The notes under the pieces: model-generated
Seen by the model: only the letters and a program-made list of their open reading frames with translations
Database searches by the model: none
Told to the model about the DNA's origin: nothing
DNA from: Paucidesulfovibrio longus DSM 6739
Lineage (GTDB): Bacteria; Desulfobacterota; Desulfovibrionia; Desulfovibrionales; Desulfovibrionaceae
Reading direction: 5' to 3'
Assembly: GCF_000420485.1 (NCBI RefSeq)
Contig: NZ_ATVA01000017.1
Location: 124,001-188,000, forward strand
DNA length: 64,000 nucleotides
Program-made: the position numbers and the translations under genes
Part shown: one piece after another, positions 19,362-27,384 of the stretch
How positions within the stretch are numbered: position 1 is the first letter of the stretch
Layout: each line of letters starts with the position of its first letter

Positions 19362-19772
19362 TCACTCCTTGACGATGTCGATGCTTCGGCATTGGTTGTC
19401 CGTGCACTTGGGCAGGACGACCCGCAGGGTTCCTTCCTTGTGGACGGCCTTGACCTCGCCGGGCAGCACCCGGCAGGGCAGGCCGAGATGGCGCGTGAAG
19501 CGCTCCTCCCTGCGGCCCTCCGGGCCGGCCACTTCGCGGCGGCCGGATATTTCCAGGCCGTACTGCGTGACCTTCACTTCCATGTCGTCCGGGCAAAGGC
19601 CGGGCACGGCCAGCCGCACGCGGATCTCCCGGTCGTCCTCCTCCACTTCCATCTCTTCCTGGCAAAAGGTGCCGGGCAGGCCGTAATCGATGCACAGGCT
19701 CTCGAAAAGCCGGTTCATGTCGCGCTTGAGCCTGTTGATCTCCCGGCTGCTCCAGATTTTCAGGTCGGGCAT
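19362..19772 (-). CDS. Small heat-shock protein, Hsp20/alpha-crystallin family
   Basis: 136-residue holdase chaperone. The alpha-crystallin domain spans about 45-130 (VRLAVPGLCPDDMEVKVT, ISGRREV, GTLRVVLPK). It lacks the usual IxI tail and ends CTDNQCRSIDIVKE. The ATG at 19772 is preceded by AAGGAGG. It is co-transcribed with the Lon-like protease 4 nt downstream. The upstream gap contains an AT-rich minus-strand stretch with GATAAT near 19825, a possible -10. Confidence 0.88.
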   Translation of the reverse strand: MPDLKIWSSREINRLKRDMNRLFESLCIDYGLPGTFCQEEMEVEEDDREIRVRLAVPGLCPDDMEVKVTQYGLEISGRREVAGPEGRREERFTRHLGLPCRVLPGEVKAVHKEGTLRVVLPKCTDNQCRSIDIVKE

Positions 19773-19893
19773 GTTTCGGACCTCCTTGCACGTCCCGTTG
19801 CAGGGCCATGGACCACCAAGTCCCATTATCAAATCCTCGAATAAATACCAAGCCGAAGAGTGATTTTTCTCATGCGTCGCCGGGCCGGGGCGC

Positions 19894-19928
19894 AAAAAAA
19901 GCCCCTGGCGCGCGCTGCGGCAGGGGCT
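19894..19928 (-). terminator. Rho-independent terminator after rubrerythrin gene
   Basis: GCCCCTG and CAGGGGC arms flank a GC-rich loop and are followed on the minus strand by seven T residues. It lies 46 bp past the stop at 19974. Confidence 0.85.
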
Positions 19929-19973
19929 GGTTCGCGGTCCCGCATGATCGGGGCGGCGGCGCTGATTCGCGGC

Positions 19974-20456
19974 TCACTCCACCGAGGCGAAGCGCTCGGG
20001 CACGGCCTGGCAGACCGGGCAGCGCTCCGGGGCGACGCCCTCGGCCACGAAGCCGCAAACCGTGCAGACGTGATAGGCTGCGGGTTTTTCCTCGTCCAGC
20101 TTGCGCGCGAGCCCGGCGTGGTTCAGGGCCGTGCGCCGGAACTGGTCCAGAAATCCTCCGGCCGGGCCGGGACAGCTCGCGAGGCAGTCCAGCGCTTCCT
20201 TGTAGTGCGCGGCGGATTTCTCCAGGGAGTCGAGAAGCTCCGCGAGGTTCTCCCCGGTGCTCTCGACCTTGCCGCGCAGGATCATCAGGCACTTTTCCGC
20301 ATGAACCTTCTGGGCCACGCCCAGAGCCTTGAAGAGCCGCTCGGCCTGGAGCAGTCCCTCGGAGCGCGCCTTGAGCGCGGCGATTTCCGAGCGGGCCGCC
20401 GCAGCGGATTCGTTCACAAAAGCCTCGGCCAGTCGCTGAATTCCGTTTCCTTGCAT
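19974..20456 (-). CDS. Rubrerythrin-family protein (ferritin-like plus rubredoxin domain)
   Basis: 160-residue oxidative-stress protein, expected to reduce peroxide at a di-iron site using electrons from the rubredoxin domain. The N-terminal four-helix part carries FVNES, HAEK and HYKEA iron-ligand tracts. The C-terminal rubredoxin-like domain has CTVCGF and CPVCQA (about 127-151), binding one iron. The ATG at 20456 is chosen for the SD GGAGACGA. It is monocistronic, with its own terminator. Confidence 0.87.
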   Translation of the reverse strand: MQGNGIQRLAEAFVNESAAAARSEIAALKARSEGLLQAERLFKALGVAQKVHAEKCLMILRGKVESTGENLAELLDSLEKSAAHYKEALDCLASCPGPAGGFLDQFRRTALNHAGLARKLDEEKPAAYHVCTVCGFVAEGVAPERCPVCQAVPERFASVE

Positions 20457-20643
20457 GTCGTCTCCATATGCGCCTTGAGTTCCTCGCCCCTGCCGGGGCG
20501 CTGCTCGGCAAAGCCTACGCCCGAGGCCCGGACTTGCCAACCTCCCCTGGCGGGCCTCGCCCGCGTCCGCACGCGTTGCCCGCCCCTGGGAATTCTGCTA
20601 TCGGGGATTTTCCGGATTTCGTCCGGACCGCCAGGAGATTTCC

Positions 20644-21651
20644 ATGCGCTCGCCATCGCCATACCCGCCCCAACCCGCCCCGCGCCTCGGCTATTGCCTG
20701 GGCCTTTGCCTGGGCCTGCTCCTGGCCGCGGCGCAGGCATCGGCCATGGGGCCGCGCCCGGACGAGCTGCCCCGCTTCGCGGGCGACCCCCAGAGCACCG
20801 TCTATGAAGGATATTCCTCGGCCAGGGAGGGCAAACTGCTCAGCTACACCCTGGTGGTCCAGTTCTCGGGCTGCCCGGACCGCGCCGACTTCGACCTGGA
20901 GCTGGACGCGGACCGGCCCGTGGCCATGCTGCCCGGCGTGGAGCAGCTGGACCGCGACGAAACCTGCCTGCGGATCACGGACATCTTCCGGGGAAAGGAC
21001 GCCGAAACCCTCCGGGGACGCCTGGGCGGCTGCGAACGCGGCGGCCTCGCCGCCACCATTCCCGTGGACTGCCCCGAAGGCTGCTCCCCGCCGGAAATCC
21101 TGCTCCGGCACGGCTGCGCCCACGCCGAAGCCTGGATCGCGGGCCAGCCGCAAATCATGGACAACCGCACGGCCCCGCGCAACCTCGGCTGGATCGGTGG
21201 CCCGCAGCACACCCTGGTGGGCTTCCACTTTTCCGACCTGCGGCCCGGCCCGCTCCAGATCGCGTTCAGCCGCGACCAGGACGCGGACGTGGAAGTGATC
21301 GCGGTGAATTTCGTCAGCGACCCGGAAGCCGAGCACACGGCCAGGGTGGAATCCCTGGGTGCCGAGGACAACGTCTATTCCGCCGTGGTCCATGCGCCCG
21401 GCGAATACGAAATGCTCCTGCTGCTCTCCAGCGGGGAGCCCCTGGACCGCGTGGAGGGCAGGGTTTCCCCGCCCGCGCCCTTCGTGCCTTCGAGCGCGCC
21501 CACGGACTACGCCGCGGCAAGCGTGGCCAGGGACGCGCGCACGGACGGAGACGGCGGCTTCTCCTTTGCCGTGGACAACTGCGCCGGAGCCTGGGCGCGG
21601 CGCAACGGGCTTTGCCCGGAGCGCGCCGAGGCCAGGGAAAACGCACAATGA
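20644..21651 (+). CDS. Exported protein of unknown function
   Basis: 335 residues, not recognised. The N-terminus is a signal peptide (hydrophobic run about 16-34, ending AQASA), so it is probably periplasmic. Eight or more cysteines are spread through the mature part, suggesting disulfides, and the C-terminal half is rich in beta-type alternation (ADVEVIAVNFVSD). The ATG has the SD AGGAGA. Its stop overlaps the endonuclease IV start (ATGA), so the two are translationally coupled although no functional link is evident. Confidence 0.75.
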   Translation: MRSPSPYPPQPAPRLGYCLGLCLGLLLAAAQASAMGPRPDELPRFAGDPQSTVYEGYSSAREGKLLSYTLVVQFSGCPDRADFDLELDADRPVAMLPGVEQLDRDETCLRITDIFRGKDAETLRGRLGGCERGGLAATIPVDCPEGCSPPEILLRHGCAHAEAWIAGQPQIMDNRTAPRNLGWIGGPQHTLVGFHFSDLRPGPLQIAFSRDQDADVEVIAVNFVSDPEAEHTARVESLGAEDNVYSAVVHAPGEYEMLLLLSSGEPLDRVEGRVSPPAPFVPSSAPTDYAAASVARDARTDGDGGFSFAVDNCAGAWARRNGLCPERAEARENAQ

Positions 21652-22544
21652 CCGGACCGCTCCTGGGAGCGCACATGTCCGTTTCCGGCGGGCTGCACAA
21701 GGCCGTGGAGCGCATCCGCTCCGTGGACGGCACGGCCTTGCAGATCTTCACGCGCAACCAGCGCCAGTGGAAGGCCGCGCCCGTGTCCGGCGAAGAAGCC
21801 GCGCAATGGAAGCGCGCCGTGCGCGACTGGGGGCCGTATCCCGTGGCCTCCCACGCCTCCTACCTCATCAATCTGGCCAACCCGGACCCGGACAAGGCGG
21901 AACGGAGCGTCAACGCCTTCGCGCAGGAGCTGCTGCGCTGCGCCGCGCTGGAGATTCCCTTCGCGGTCATGCATCCCGGCTCGCACCTGGGCGCGGGCGT
22001 TGCCGAGGGGCTGGCCGCCTTTGCCGTGAACCTGGACCGCGCCTTGGAACTGGCAGGAGAGCTGGCCCAGGAACCGGCTCAAAAATTGGACGGCAACAAG
22101 GCCGAATCCGTTTCCGTGCTCCTGGAAACCACGTCCGGCCAGGGCACCAACCTCGGCGCGGACTTCGCGCACCTCGCCGAGATCATGGAACGTTCCCGCC
22201 ACGCGCATCGCCTCGGCGTCTGCCTGGACACCTGCCACGTCTTTGCCGCCGGGTACGACCTGCGCACGCCCGAAGCCCTGGGCGCGACCCTGGACGAGCT
22301 GGACCGGGCCGTGGGCCTTGCGCGGCTGCGCTTCGTGCACGTCAACGACAGCAAGACCCCGCTCGGCTCGAAAAAAGACCGCCACGAGCACATCGGACAG
22401 GGCGAGATCGGCCTTTCCGGCTTTGCCGCGCTGATGAACGAGCCTCGCCTCGCCGGGCTGCCCCTGGTGCTGGAAACGGACAAGGAGGACGACCTGGCCG
22501 ACGACGTGCGGAACATGAACATTCTGCGAGGGCTCACCCGCTGA
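21648..22544 (+). CDS. nfo: Endonuclease IV (deoxyribonuclease IV)
   Basis: AP endonuclease of base-excision repair, a TIM-barrel enzyme with three zinc ions. The 298-residue protein has LGAHMSVSGGLHKAV at the N-terminus, VMHPGSHLG, LLETTSGQG, GVCLDTCHVFAAGYD and FVHVNDSKTPLGSKKDRHEH, which supply the usual His/Asp/Glu metal ligands. It starts at an ATGA overlap with the preceding gene. The length is typical of the family. Confidence 0.95.
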   Translation: MTGPLLGAHMSVSGGLHKAVERIRSVDGTALQIFTRNQRQWKAAPVSGEEAAQWKRAVRDWGPYPVASHASYLINLANPDPDKAERSVNAFAQELLRCAALEIPFAVMHPGSHLGAGVAEGLAAFAVNLDRALELAGELAQEPAQKLDGNKAESVSVLLETTSGQGTNLGADFAHLAEIMERSRHAHRLGVCLDTCHVFAAGYDLRTPEALGATLDELDRAVGLARLRFVHVNDSKTPLGSKKDRHEHIGQGEIGLSGFAALMNEPRLAGLPLVLETDKEDDLADDVRNMNILRGLTR

Positions 22545-22624
22545 TTTTTCGCGTTTTTTGATGACGCAGTCCCCCTTCGTATCGTATAAGCAGTGAAGAG
22601 GACACACTATCGTCAGGATGGACC

Positions 22625-23002
22625 GTGCGAATTCTGCTTGTCGAAGACAATCTGCTCAATGCCCTGGCGTTGAAACGCATTCTCGAACGCCGGGGGCATG
22701 AGATCCTGCACGCCGACGGCGGGCGGAAAGCACTGGAAATACTCGATTCCTCCGGCTTCGACCTCGTGCTCATGGATCTGATGATGCCGGACATGGACGG
22801 CTACGAAACCGCGCGGCGCATCCGCGGGATGGAAGGGGAGAAATCCCGCGTGCCCATCGTGGCGGTCACGGCCCTGCTGGCCTCGCAGGCCTTGGAGCGC
22901 TGCCTTCGGGCCGGGATGAACTCGTTTCTGACCAAACCCGTGGACGAGGAACATTTCCGGGACGTGGCCGAACGGCTCGGCCCTTCGCCCTGCGAGCCGT
23001 GA
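22625..23002 (+). CDS. Single-domain (CheY-like) response regulator
   Basis: 125 residues forming only a receiver domain: acidic pair E7-D8, phosphoacceptor D51 in LVLMDLMMPDMDGYE, switch residue in AVTAL and lysine in LTKPVD. It starts with GTG; the SD is weak (AGGATGG). There is no output domain, so it acts by protein-protein contact. It sits 48 bp before an NCS2 permease whose tail resembles an RsbW-type ATPase, which makes that permease its most suggestive partner. No histidine kinase is adjacent. Confidence 0.88.
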   Translation: MRILLVEDNLLNALALKRILERRGHEILHADGGRKALEILDSSGFDLVLMDLMMPDMDGYETARRIRGMEGEKSRVPIVAVTALLASQALERCLRAGMNSFLTKPVDEEHFRDVAERLGPSPCEP

Positions 23003-23050
23003 AGAACTCCGAAAACCGCATGGAGGGAACAGCTCTCCATTGAGACCACC

Positions 23051-24772
23051 ATGCAAGGCAACCAGCTCAAATTCGACGTCTCCGAACAGCCCTCCTTTTT
23101 TCTCACGCTCTCGCTCGCGCTCACGCACGTCCTGCTGATCTTCGACGGCATCATCTTCGTGCCCAACGTGCTCGGCAAAACCGCCGGACTCGACCACGAC
23201 GCCCTGCGCTTCATCACCTTCGCCACCATCCTCGTGGCCGCGCTCTTCACGTTTCTGCAGAGCCGACGAAAATCCAGAATCGGCGCAGGGTTCATCCTCT
23301 TCTGCGGCTCCTACAGCGCCTTCCTGGCCTGCTCTCTCGACGCCGTGAACATGGGCGGGCTGCCCCTGCTGGCGAGCATGTCCCTGCTCACGGTCCCGGT
23401 CATCTTCCTCTACACCTACTTCATACGCCACTTCCGGCACATCATCACCCCGGCCGTGGGCGGCGTGGTCGTGCTGCTCATCGCCATCTCCCTGGTGCCC
23501 ATCGGCCTGGATCTCTGGGCCGGAGCGCCGGACACCCTGCCGGAGGTCCGCCTCGCCCGCCTGGGCGTGGGCGGGGTCACCGTGCTGATCCTGACCCTGC
23601 TGATGCTCTTCGGCAACGGCAAGCTCAAGCTCTGGAGTCCCATCCTGGCCCTGCTCGGAGGCTACGGAGCCGCCCTGGCCGCCGGGCTGCTGCATTTCGA
23701 GCATTCGGCCGGAGCGGCCTGGATCGGCCTGCCGCCCCTGGCCTGGCCCGGAATCGAAACCAACATCACCACGCTGCACACCCCGCTGCTCCTGGCCTTC
23801 GGCATGGCCATGATCGCCAGCATGATCGAGAACACAGGCAACATCATGCTCGTGCAGCAGATCTCGAAGCGCGAGTTCCGGCGGGTTTCCTACGATCAGG
23901 TCCAGGCCGGACTGTACGGCGACGGCCTGAGCAAGGTGGCGGCGGGTCTGCTGGGCACGGCCGTGCCTTCCATCTACTGCGACAACCTGCCCCTGATCGA
24001 AATCACCGGAGCCGCCTCCCGGCGCATCGGCACCTTCGGCGCGGCCATCCTGCTCGCCCTGGCCTTCATGCCCAAGATCAGCGGCATCATCCTGGACATG
24101 CCCGGCCCGGTCATCGGCGGCCTGCTCATCGTCATCGCCTCCATGCTCTTCCACGCGGGCATCGGCCTCGTGACCATGAACCGGCTCGGCAACCAGCACG
24201 GCATCATCCTCGGACTCGCGCTGACCGTGGGGCTCGTGGCCGAGAGCGGCAGCTACTTCCCCGGCGTGGTTCCGGCCTCCCTGGCTCCTCTGCTGGAAAA
24301 CAGCGTGGCCGTGGGCGGGTTCACCGCGTTCTTTCTGAGCACCCTGGCCTACCTCGCGCCCAAGAAGAGCGTGCAGGGCAGCTTTCGCGCCGTGCCCGGC
24401 GAGCTGGCCGGCGTGCAGGAAATGATCGCCGCCGGGCAAAAACGACTCGGCATCTCCGACCAGGACATGATGCGCCTTTCGCTCTGCTGCGAGGAGGTCT
24501 TCATGCACATGGCCGGGCCGGACGCCGGAGCCGTGGAGGACGAGGAACGCAGGCTGACCCTGCGCGTTTCCAGAACCGAGGACGGCATCTTCACGGAGGC
24601 GGCCTGCGGACACAAGATGGACGACATCAACAACTTCGCACCGCCGGACAGCCTGCTGCTGGCGCGGCCGGAAGAACTCCAGCAGCTCGGCCTGCTGCTC
24701 TTCTCGGAATTCGCCCGCGAGCCGAAGCACGTCGAGATTTCAGGCTACTCCTACATCTCCTTCCTGCTCTGA
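23051..24772 (+). CDS. NCS2-family permease with RsbW-like C-terminal domain
   Basis: 573-residue protein. Residues 1 to about 435 form a 12-14-helix nucleobase:cation symporter-2 transporter: THVLLIFDGIIFVPNVLG near the N-terminus, GMAMIASMIENTGNI with the substrate-site glutamate, and DNLPLIEITGAASRRIG. Residues about 445-573 are soluble and resemble the HATPase of anti-sigma factors (LSLCCEEVFMHM in the N-box position), but the usual Asn of the N-box is not evident, so it may be non-catalytic. Substrate unknown (xanthine/uracil-type by family). It follows a CheY-like gene by 48 bp. Transporter-regulator fusions of this kind suggest sensing coupled to uptake. Confidence 0.83.
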   Translation: MQGNQLKFDVSEQPSFFLTLSLALTHVLLIFDGIIFVPNVLGKTAGLDHDALRFITFATILVAALFTFLQSRRKSRIGAGFILFCGSYSAFLACSLDAVNMGGLPLLASMSLLTVPVIFLYTYFIRHFRHIITPAVGGVVVLLIAISLVPIGLDLWAGAPDTLPEVRLARLGVGGVTVLILTLLMLFGNGKLKLWSPILALLGGYGAALAAGLLHFEHSAGAAWIGLPPLAWPGIETNITTLHTPLLLAFGMAMIASMIENTGNIMLVQQISKREFRRVSYDQVQAGLYGDGLSKVAAGLLGTAVPSIYCDNLPLIEITGAASRRIGTFGAAILLALAFMPKISGIILDMPGPVIGGLLIVIASMLFHAGIGLVTMNRLGNQHGIILGLALTVGLVAESGSYFPGVVPASLAPLLENSVAVGGFTAFFLSTLAYLAPKKSVQGSFRAVPGELAGVQEMIAAGQKRLGISDQDMMRLSLCCEEVFMHMAGPDAGAVEDEERRLTLRVSRTEDGIFTEAACGHKMDDINNFAPPDSLLLARPEELQQLGLLLFSEFAREPKHVEISGYSYISFLL

Positions 24773-24813
24773 GCCGGGCCGGGGGCGCCCGCACGGCCCG
24801 CCGCCGCACAGCG

Positions 24814-24849
24814 AAAAGGGCCGCACGCCTCGTCGACGTGCGGCCCTTT
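24814..24849. terminator. Bidirectional terminator hairpin
   Basis: A 13-bp stem (AAAGGGCCGCACG / CGTGCGGCCCTTT) lies between the convergent permease and anchor-A genes. It has A-rich and T-rich flanks, so it can serve both strands. Confidence 0.8.
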
Positions 24850-24874
24850 CGGCTTGCATTCTCCGGTGAGGGCG

Positions 24875-25789
24875 TCAGCTCCGGGTGCGGACGCGGCGCA
24901 GGCCCGCCAGGCCGAGCAGCCCGGATCCGAGCAGCCAGACCGCGCCGGGAATGGGCGTGGGCAGGGTGCCGTCGAAGGGAGCGTAGTTCTGCTGGGCAGG
25001 CCCGGACCAGGACGAAGCCACGGTCTGGCCGTAGATCACGCCGTTCTGCGCGTCCACGTGCGCCAGGGGGGCCAGGATGCTGCCTTCCACGGCCACGCCG
25101 GAAATGATCAGGTTCGTGGCCTCGTAGAAGTTGAAGAGCACCTTCTCGTTCCTGTCCGAGAAGGCCTGCATGCCCATGTTGGTGAAGCCCGAGTTCGCTC
25201 CGGACACGTTCACGACCACGGTGGCCCCGTCCGCCACGCCGCTGAAGGTCAGGTTGTCGGCGTCGAGAAGCTGCTGCCCGTCCAGGTTGAAGACCTCGAC
25301 CGTGGCGCCCGTGCCCACCAGGGTGACGGTGCCCCACTGGTAGGTGGAGCTGCCCGTGGCGGCCGCCTGGGACAGGCTCTGGGACAGGGAGGTGAGCTGG
25401 GCCTGGGCCGAGGAGAAGCTGAAGGGCAGGGTCGCTCCGGTGTAGGTCTCGCCGTCGGAGAGGTCGTAGCCCGGACCGTACAGGGAGCCGCCCACGCGGA
25501 TGTCGCCGTTGTAGACCCGGCCTCCGGTGTAGGTCAGGTCGCCGCCGACCACGAGCACGTCGCCCGAGCCGGAGGAGAGCTTGTCGCCCACGCTGTAATG
25601 CTCGAGCACGGCGTTGCCGCCCACGGCGAGCTTGCCCTCGGTATCCGAGGATCCCTGAAAATCGTTGAAGATGAAGGTATTGAAATCTCCAGCAACGCCG
25701 AGCCCGTAGCTGTCGGCCTGGGCCGAAGCCGCAGCCAGGACCAGCAGGGCCGCGAGCAGCAGGGGGGTGATGATCTTCTTTCTGTCCAT
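24875..25789 (-). CDS. Exported choice-of-anchor-A family protein with VPLPA/PEP-CTERM-like sorting tail
   Basis: 304-residue exported protein. It has a signal peptide (about 1-25, ending AQA), a beta-rich choice-of-anchor-A region (LGVAGDFNTFIFNDF, VGGNAVL, ILAPLAHVDAQNG) and a C-terminal tripartite tail PIPGAVWLLGSGLLGLAGLRRVRTRS (about 279-304; Pro-rich motif, membrane helix, Arg cluster). Such tails are processed by exosortase-type enzymes, usually in exopolysaccharide-producing Gram-negatives. No exosortase gene is in the window. The SD is GGAGGAAG. A perfect 7-bp inverted repeat lies about 65 bp upstream. Confidence 0.85.
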   Translation of the reverse strand: MDRKKIITPLLLAALLVLAAASAQADSYGLGVAGDFNTFIFNDFQGSSDTEGKLAVGGNAVLEHYSVGDKLSSGSGDVLVVGGDLTYTGGRVYNGDIRVGGSLYGPGYDLSDGETYTGATLPFSFSSAQAQLTSLSQSLSQAAATGSSTYQWGTVTLVGTGATVEVFNLDGQQLLDADNLTFSGVADGATVVVNVSGANSGFTNMGMQAFSDRNEKVLFNFYEATNLIISGVAVEGSILAPLAHVDAQNGVIYGQTVASSWSGPAQQNYAPFDGTLPTPIPGAVWLLGSGLLGLAGLRRVRTRS

Positions 25790-25853
25790 GACTTCCTCCG
25801 GAGGGTTATGGCGGTAACGCCTCGGGTTCTTCCGTTTATAAGAATGTACGCGG

Positions 25854-25876
25854 ACCGATGCGGATCAACCATCGGT
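25854..25876. promoter_or_regulatory. Inverted repeat upstream of the anchor-A gene
   Basis: ACCGATG and CATCGGT are perfect 7-bp arms separated by 9 bp, within the 292-bp divergent gap 25790-26081. The position, 65 bp before the start codon, suits an operator. The rest of the gap shows a TATAAA-like -10 on the minus strand near 25836 and nothing else clear. Confidence 0.35.
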
Positions 25877-26081
25877 ACAAAGTATGATTTTAGGGACAGG
25901 AAAAAACCTCCGCTCCGTCCCAAGAGGGAATCGGAAGCAAATACCGGGCCGCAGGCGACGCCCGGCCCCTTTTCCCGCAGCGGGGAGACGGAACATCGGC
26001 TTCGGGCGTTGCGCCGGACCCGGCAACCTGCGATAGTCGCCTGGGGGAACCGCACGGGACAACGTCAATCCGGAGGGAAAG

Positions 26082-26267
26082 ATGAAACGACTGCTCATTC
26101 TCGCGCTGCTGCTGGCCGCGGCAGCGATCTATTTCGGCGTGGTCACCGTGCGCAGCGGCGACGGCGAGTTTTCCGTCAAGCTCAACGAACAGAAGGCCGG
26201 AGAGGTCGTGGACACCCTCAAGCAGAAGGCCGGAGAGCTTCAGGACATGGTCAAGGACAAAAAATAA
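26082..26267 (+). CDS. Small exported or membrane-anchored protein
   Basis: 61 residues with an N-terminal hydrophobic helix (about 4-20) and a charged amphipathic tail (EVVDTLKQKAGELQDMVKDKK). The strong SD GGAGGGAAAG directly before the ATG and a coding-like pattern support a real gene. The function is not recognised. Its last codons overlap the terminator used by the converging choline-binding-protein gene. Confidence 0.65.
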   Translation: MKRLLILALLLAAAAIYFGVVTVRSGDGEFSVKLNEQKAGEVVDTLKQKAGELQDMVKDKK

Positions 26268-26293
26268 GGGAAGCCGCCCGGCGGCGGCCTCCC
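26259..26293 (-). terminator. Terminator of the choline/betaine operon
   Basis: A hairpin with GCCGCC/GGCGGC arms extended by GGGA/TCCC is followed on the minus strand by TTATTTTTT. The T-run is read from the AAA-rich final codons of the small gene at 26082, so two genes share these bases. Confidence 0.75.
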
Positions 26294-26324
26294 TCGTTCC
26301 GGTCGTCCTGGTCCGGCCCGGCCG

Positions 26325-27281
26325 CTACTCGACCTCGGCCAGACGCTTCTCGAACGCGGGCAGCGCGGGCTTGCCGTCCGCGGTGGTCACGCCCTCGAAC
26401 CAGGGGCGGTAGATCTCCGGATGGCGCTTGACCCATTGCAGGCCCGCCTTTTCCGTGCCGAGGTTGTCGCTCTTGCTCATCTCGGTCATGATCTGGTTCA
26501 TCATGCTCACCGGGAAGGTGAAGTTCTTCAGGAACCGCGTCACGTTGGGCATCTCCTGCGGAAAGCCGGCGCGCACGTTGGTGTAGACCGTGGCCGTGCC
26601 GTCGTTGCCGCCGAAGGTTTCCGCCGTGCTGCCCGTGAGATAGCGCATGTCGATGCGCTCGTTCATGCTGTGCGGGGCCCAGCCCAGGAACACGATCCAG
26701 CGCTTCTCGCGCACCGCGTCCTGCACCTGCGCGAGCATGCCCGCCTCGCTGGAGGGCACCAGCTCGAACCCGCCCAGCCCGAACATGTCCTTGTCGATCA
26801 TGGCCTGGATGATCTCGTTGCCGTCGTTGCCCTCTTCAATGCCGTAGATCTTGTGGTCGAGCTTGTCGGCGTATTTGGCGATGTCCGAAAAATCCTTGAG
26901 CCCGGCCTCCTGCACATAGGCGGGCACGGCCAGCGTGTATTTCGCGCCGGTCATGTTCGCCACCAGGTTGACCACGGAGCCGTCGTCGAAGAACTGCTGC
27001 GCGATGCTCTGCATGGAGGGCATCCAGTTGCCCAGGAACACGTCCGCCTCGTTCATGGACATGGCCTTGTAGGCGATGGGCACGGACACCAGCAGGTTTT
27101 CCGCGTCGTAGCCCAGGCTCCTGAGGATGTTCACCCCCAGCTCGGTCTTGACCGTGACCCCGGTCCAGCCCACGTTCACGAAGCGCACGGACTTCCCGGC
27201 CAGGGCCGTGCCGCTCAGGAGCAGCGTGGCGGCGAAGGCGGCCACCACGATCAATCGTTTCATTTTCTGGACGCAATACAT
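26325..27281 (-). CDS. Choline/glycine betaine ABC transporter substrate-binding protein
   Basis: 318-residue periplasmic binding protein of the ChoX/ProX (OpuAC) family that captures choline or betaine for an ABC importer. The signal peptide is at about 7-28 (IVVAAFAATLLLSGTALA). Typical tracts follow: VNVGWTGVTVKTELGVNIL, FLGNWMPSM (aromatic cage region), IYGIEEGNDGNEI and IVFLGWAPHSMN. The ATG at 27281 is preceded by GAGGAGA; an internal ATG at 27263 lacks an SD. It is the last gene of the betA-betB group, and no permease or ATPase gene of the importer is nearby. Confidence 0.88.
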   Translation of the reverse strand: MYCVQKMKRLIVVAAFAATLLLSGTALAGKSVRFVNVGWTGVTVKTELGVNILRSLGYDAENLLVSVPIAYKAMSMNEADVFLGNWMPSMQSIAQQFFDDGSVVNLVANMTGAKYTLAVPAYVQEAGLKDFSDIAKYADKLDHKIYGIEEGNDGNEIIQAMIDKDMFGLGGFELVPSSEAGMLAQVQDAVREKRWIVFLGWAPHSMNERIDMRYLTGSTAETFGGNDGTATVYTNVRAGFPQEMPNVTRFLKNFTFPVSMMNQIMTEMSKSDNLGTEKAGLQWVKRHPEIYRPWFEGVTTADGKPALPAFEKRLAEVE

Positions 27282-27384
27282 AAAATCTCCTCGGTTGCTG
27301 TTCCTCCGACCGAAGCCCGGGACCATCCCGCCCGCTCCGGGACCGGAACGCAAATGGGAGGACCGCGACGGCCCTCCCCTGCCC

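Noticed and set aside
16520-19372. 950-codon plus-strand frame opposite the Lon-like gene
   Set aside because: Same artefact: product rich in His, Leu and Asp repeats, while the minus-strand frame carries all Lon motifs.
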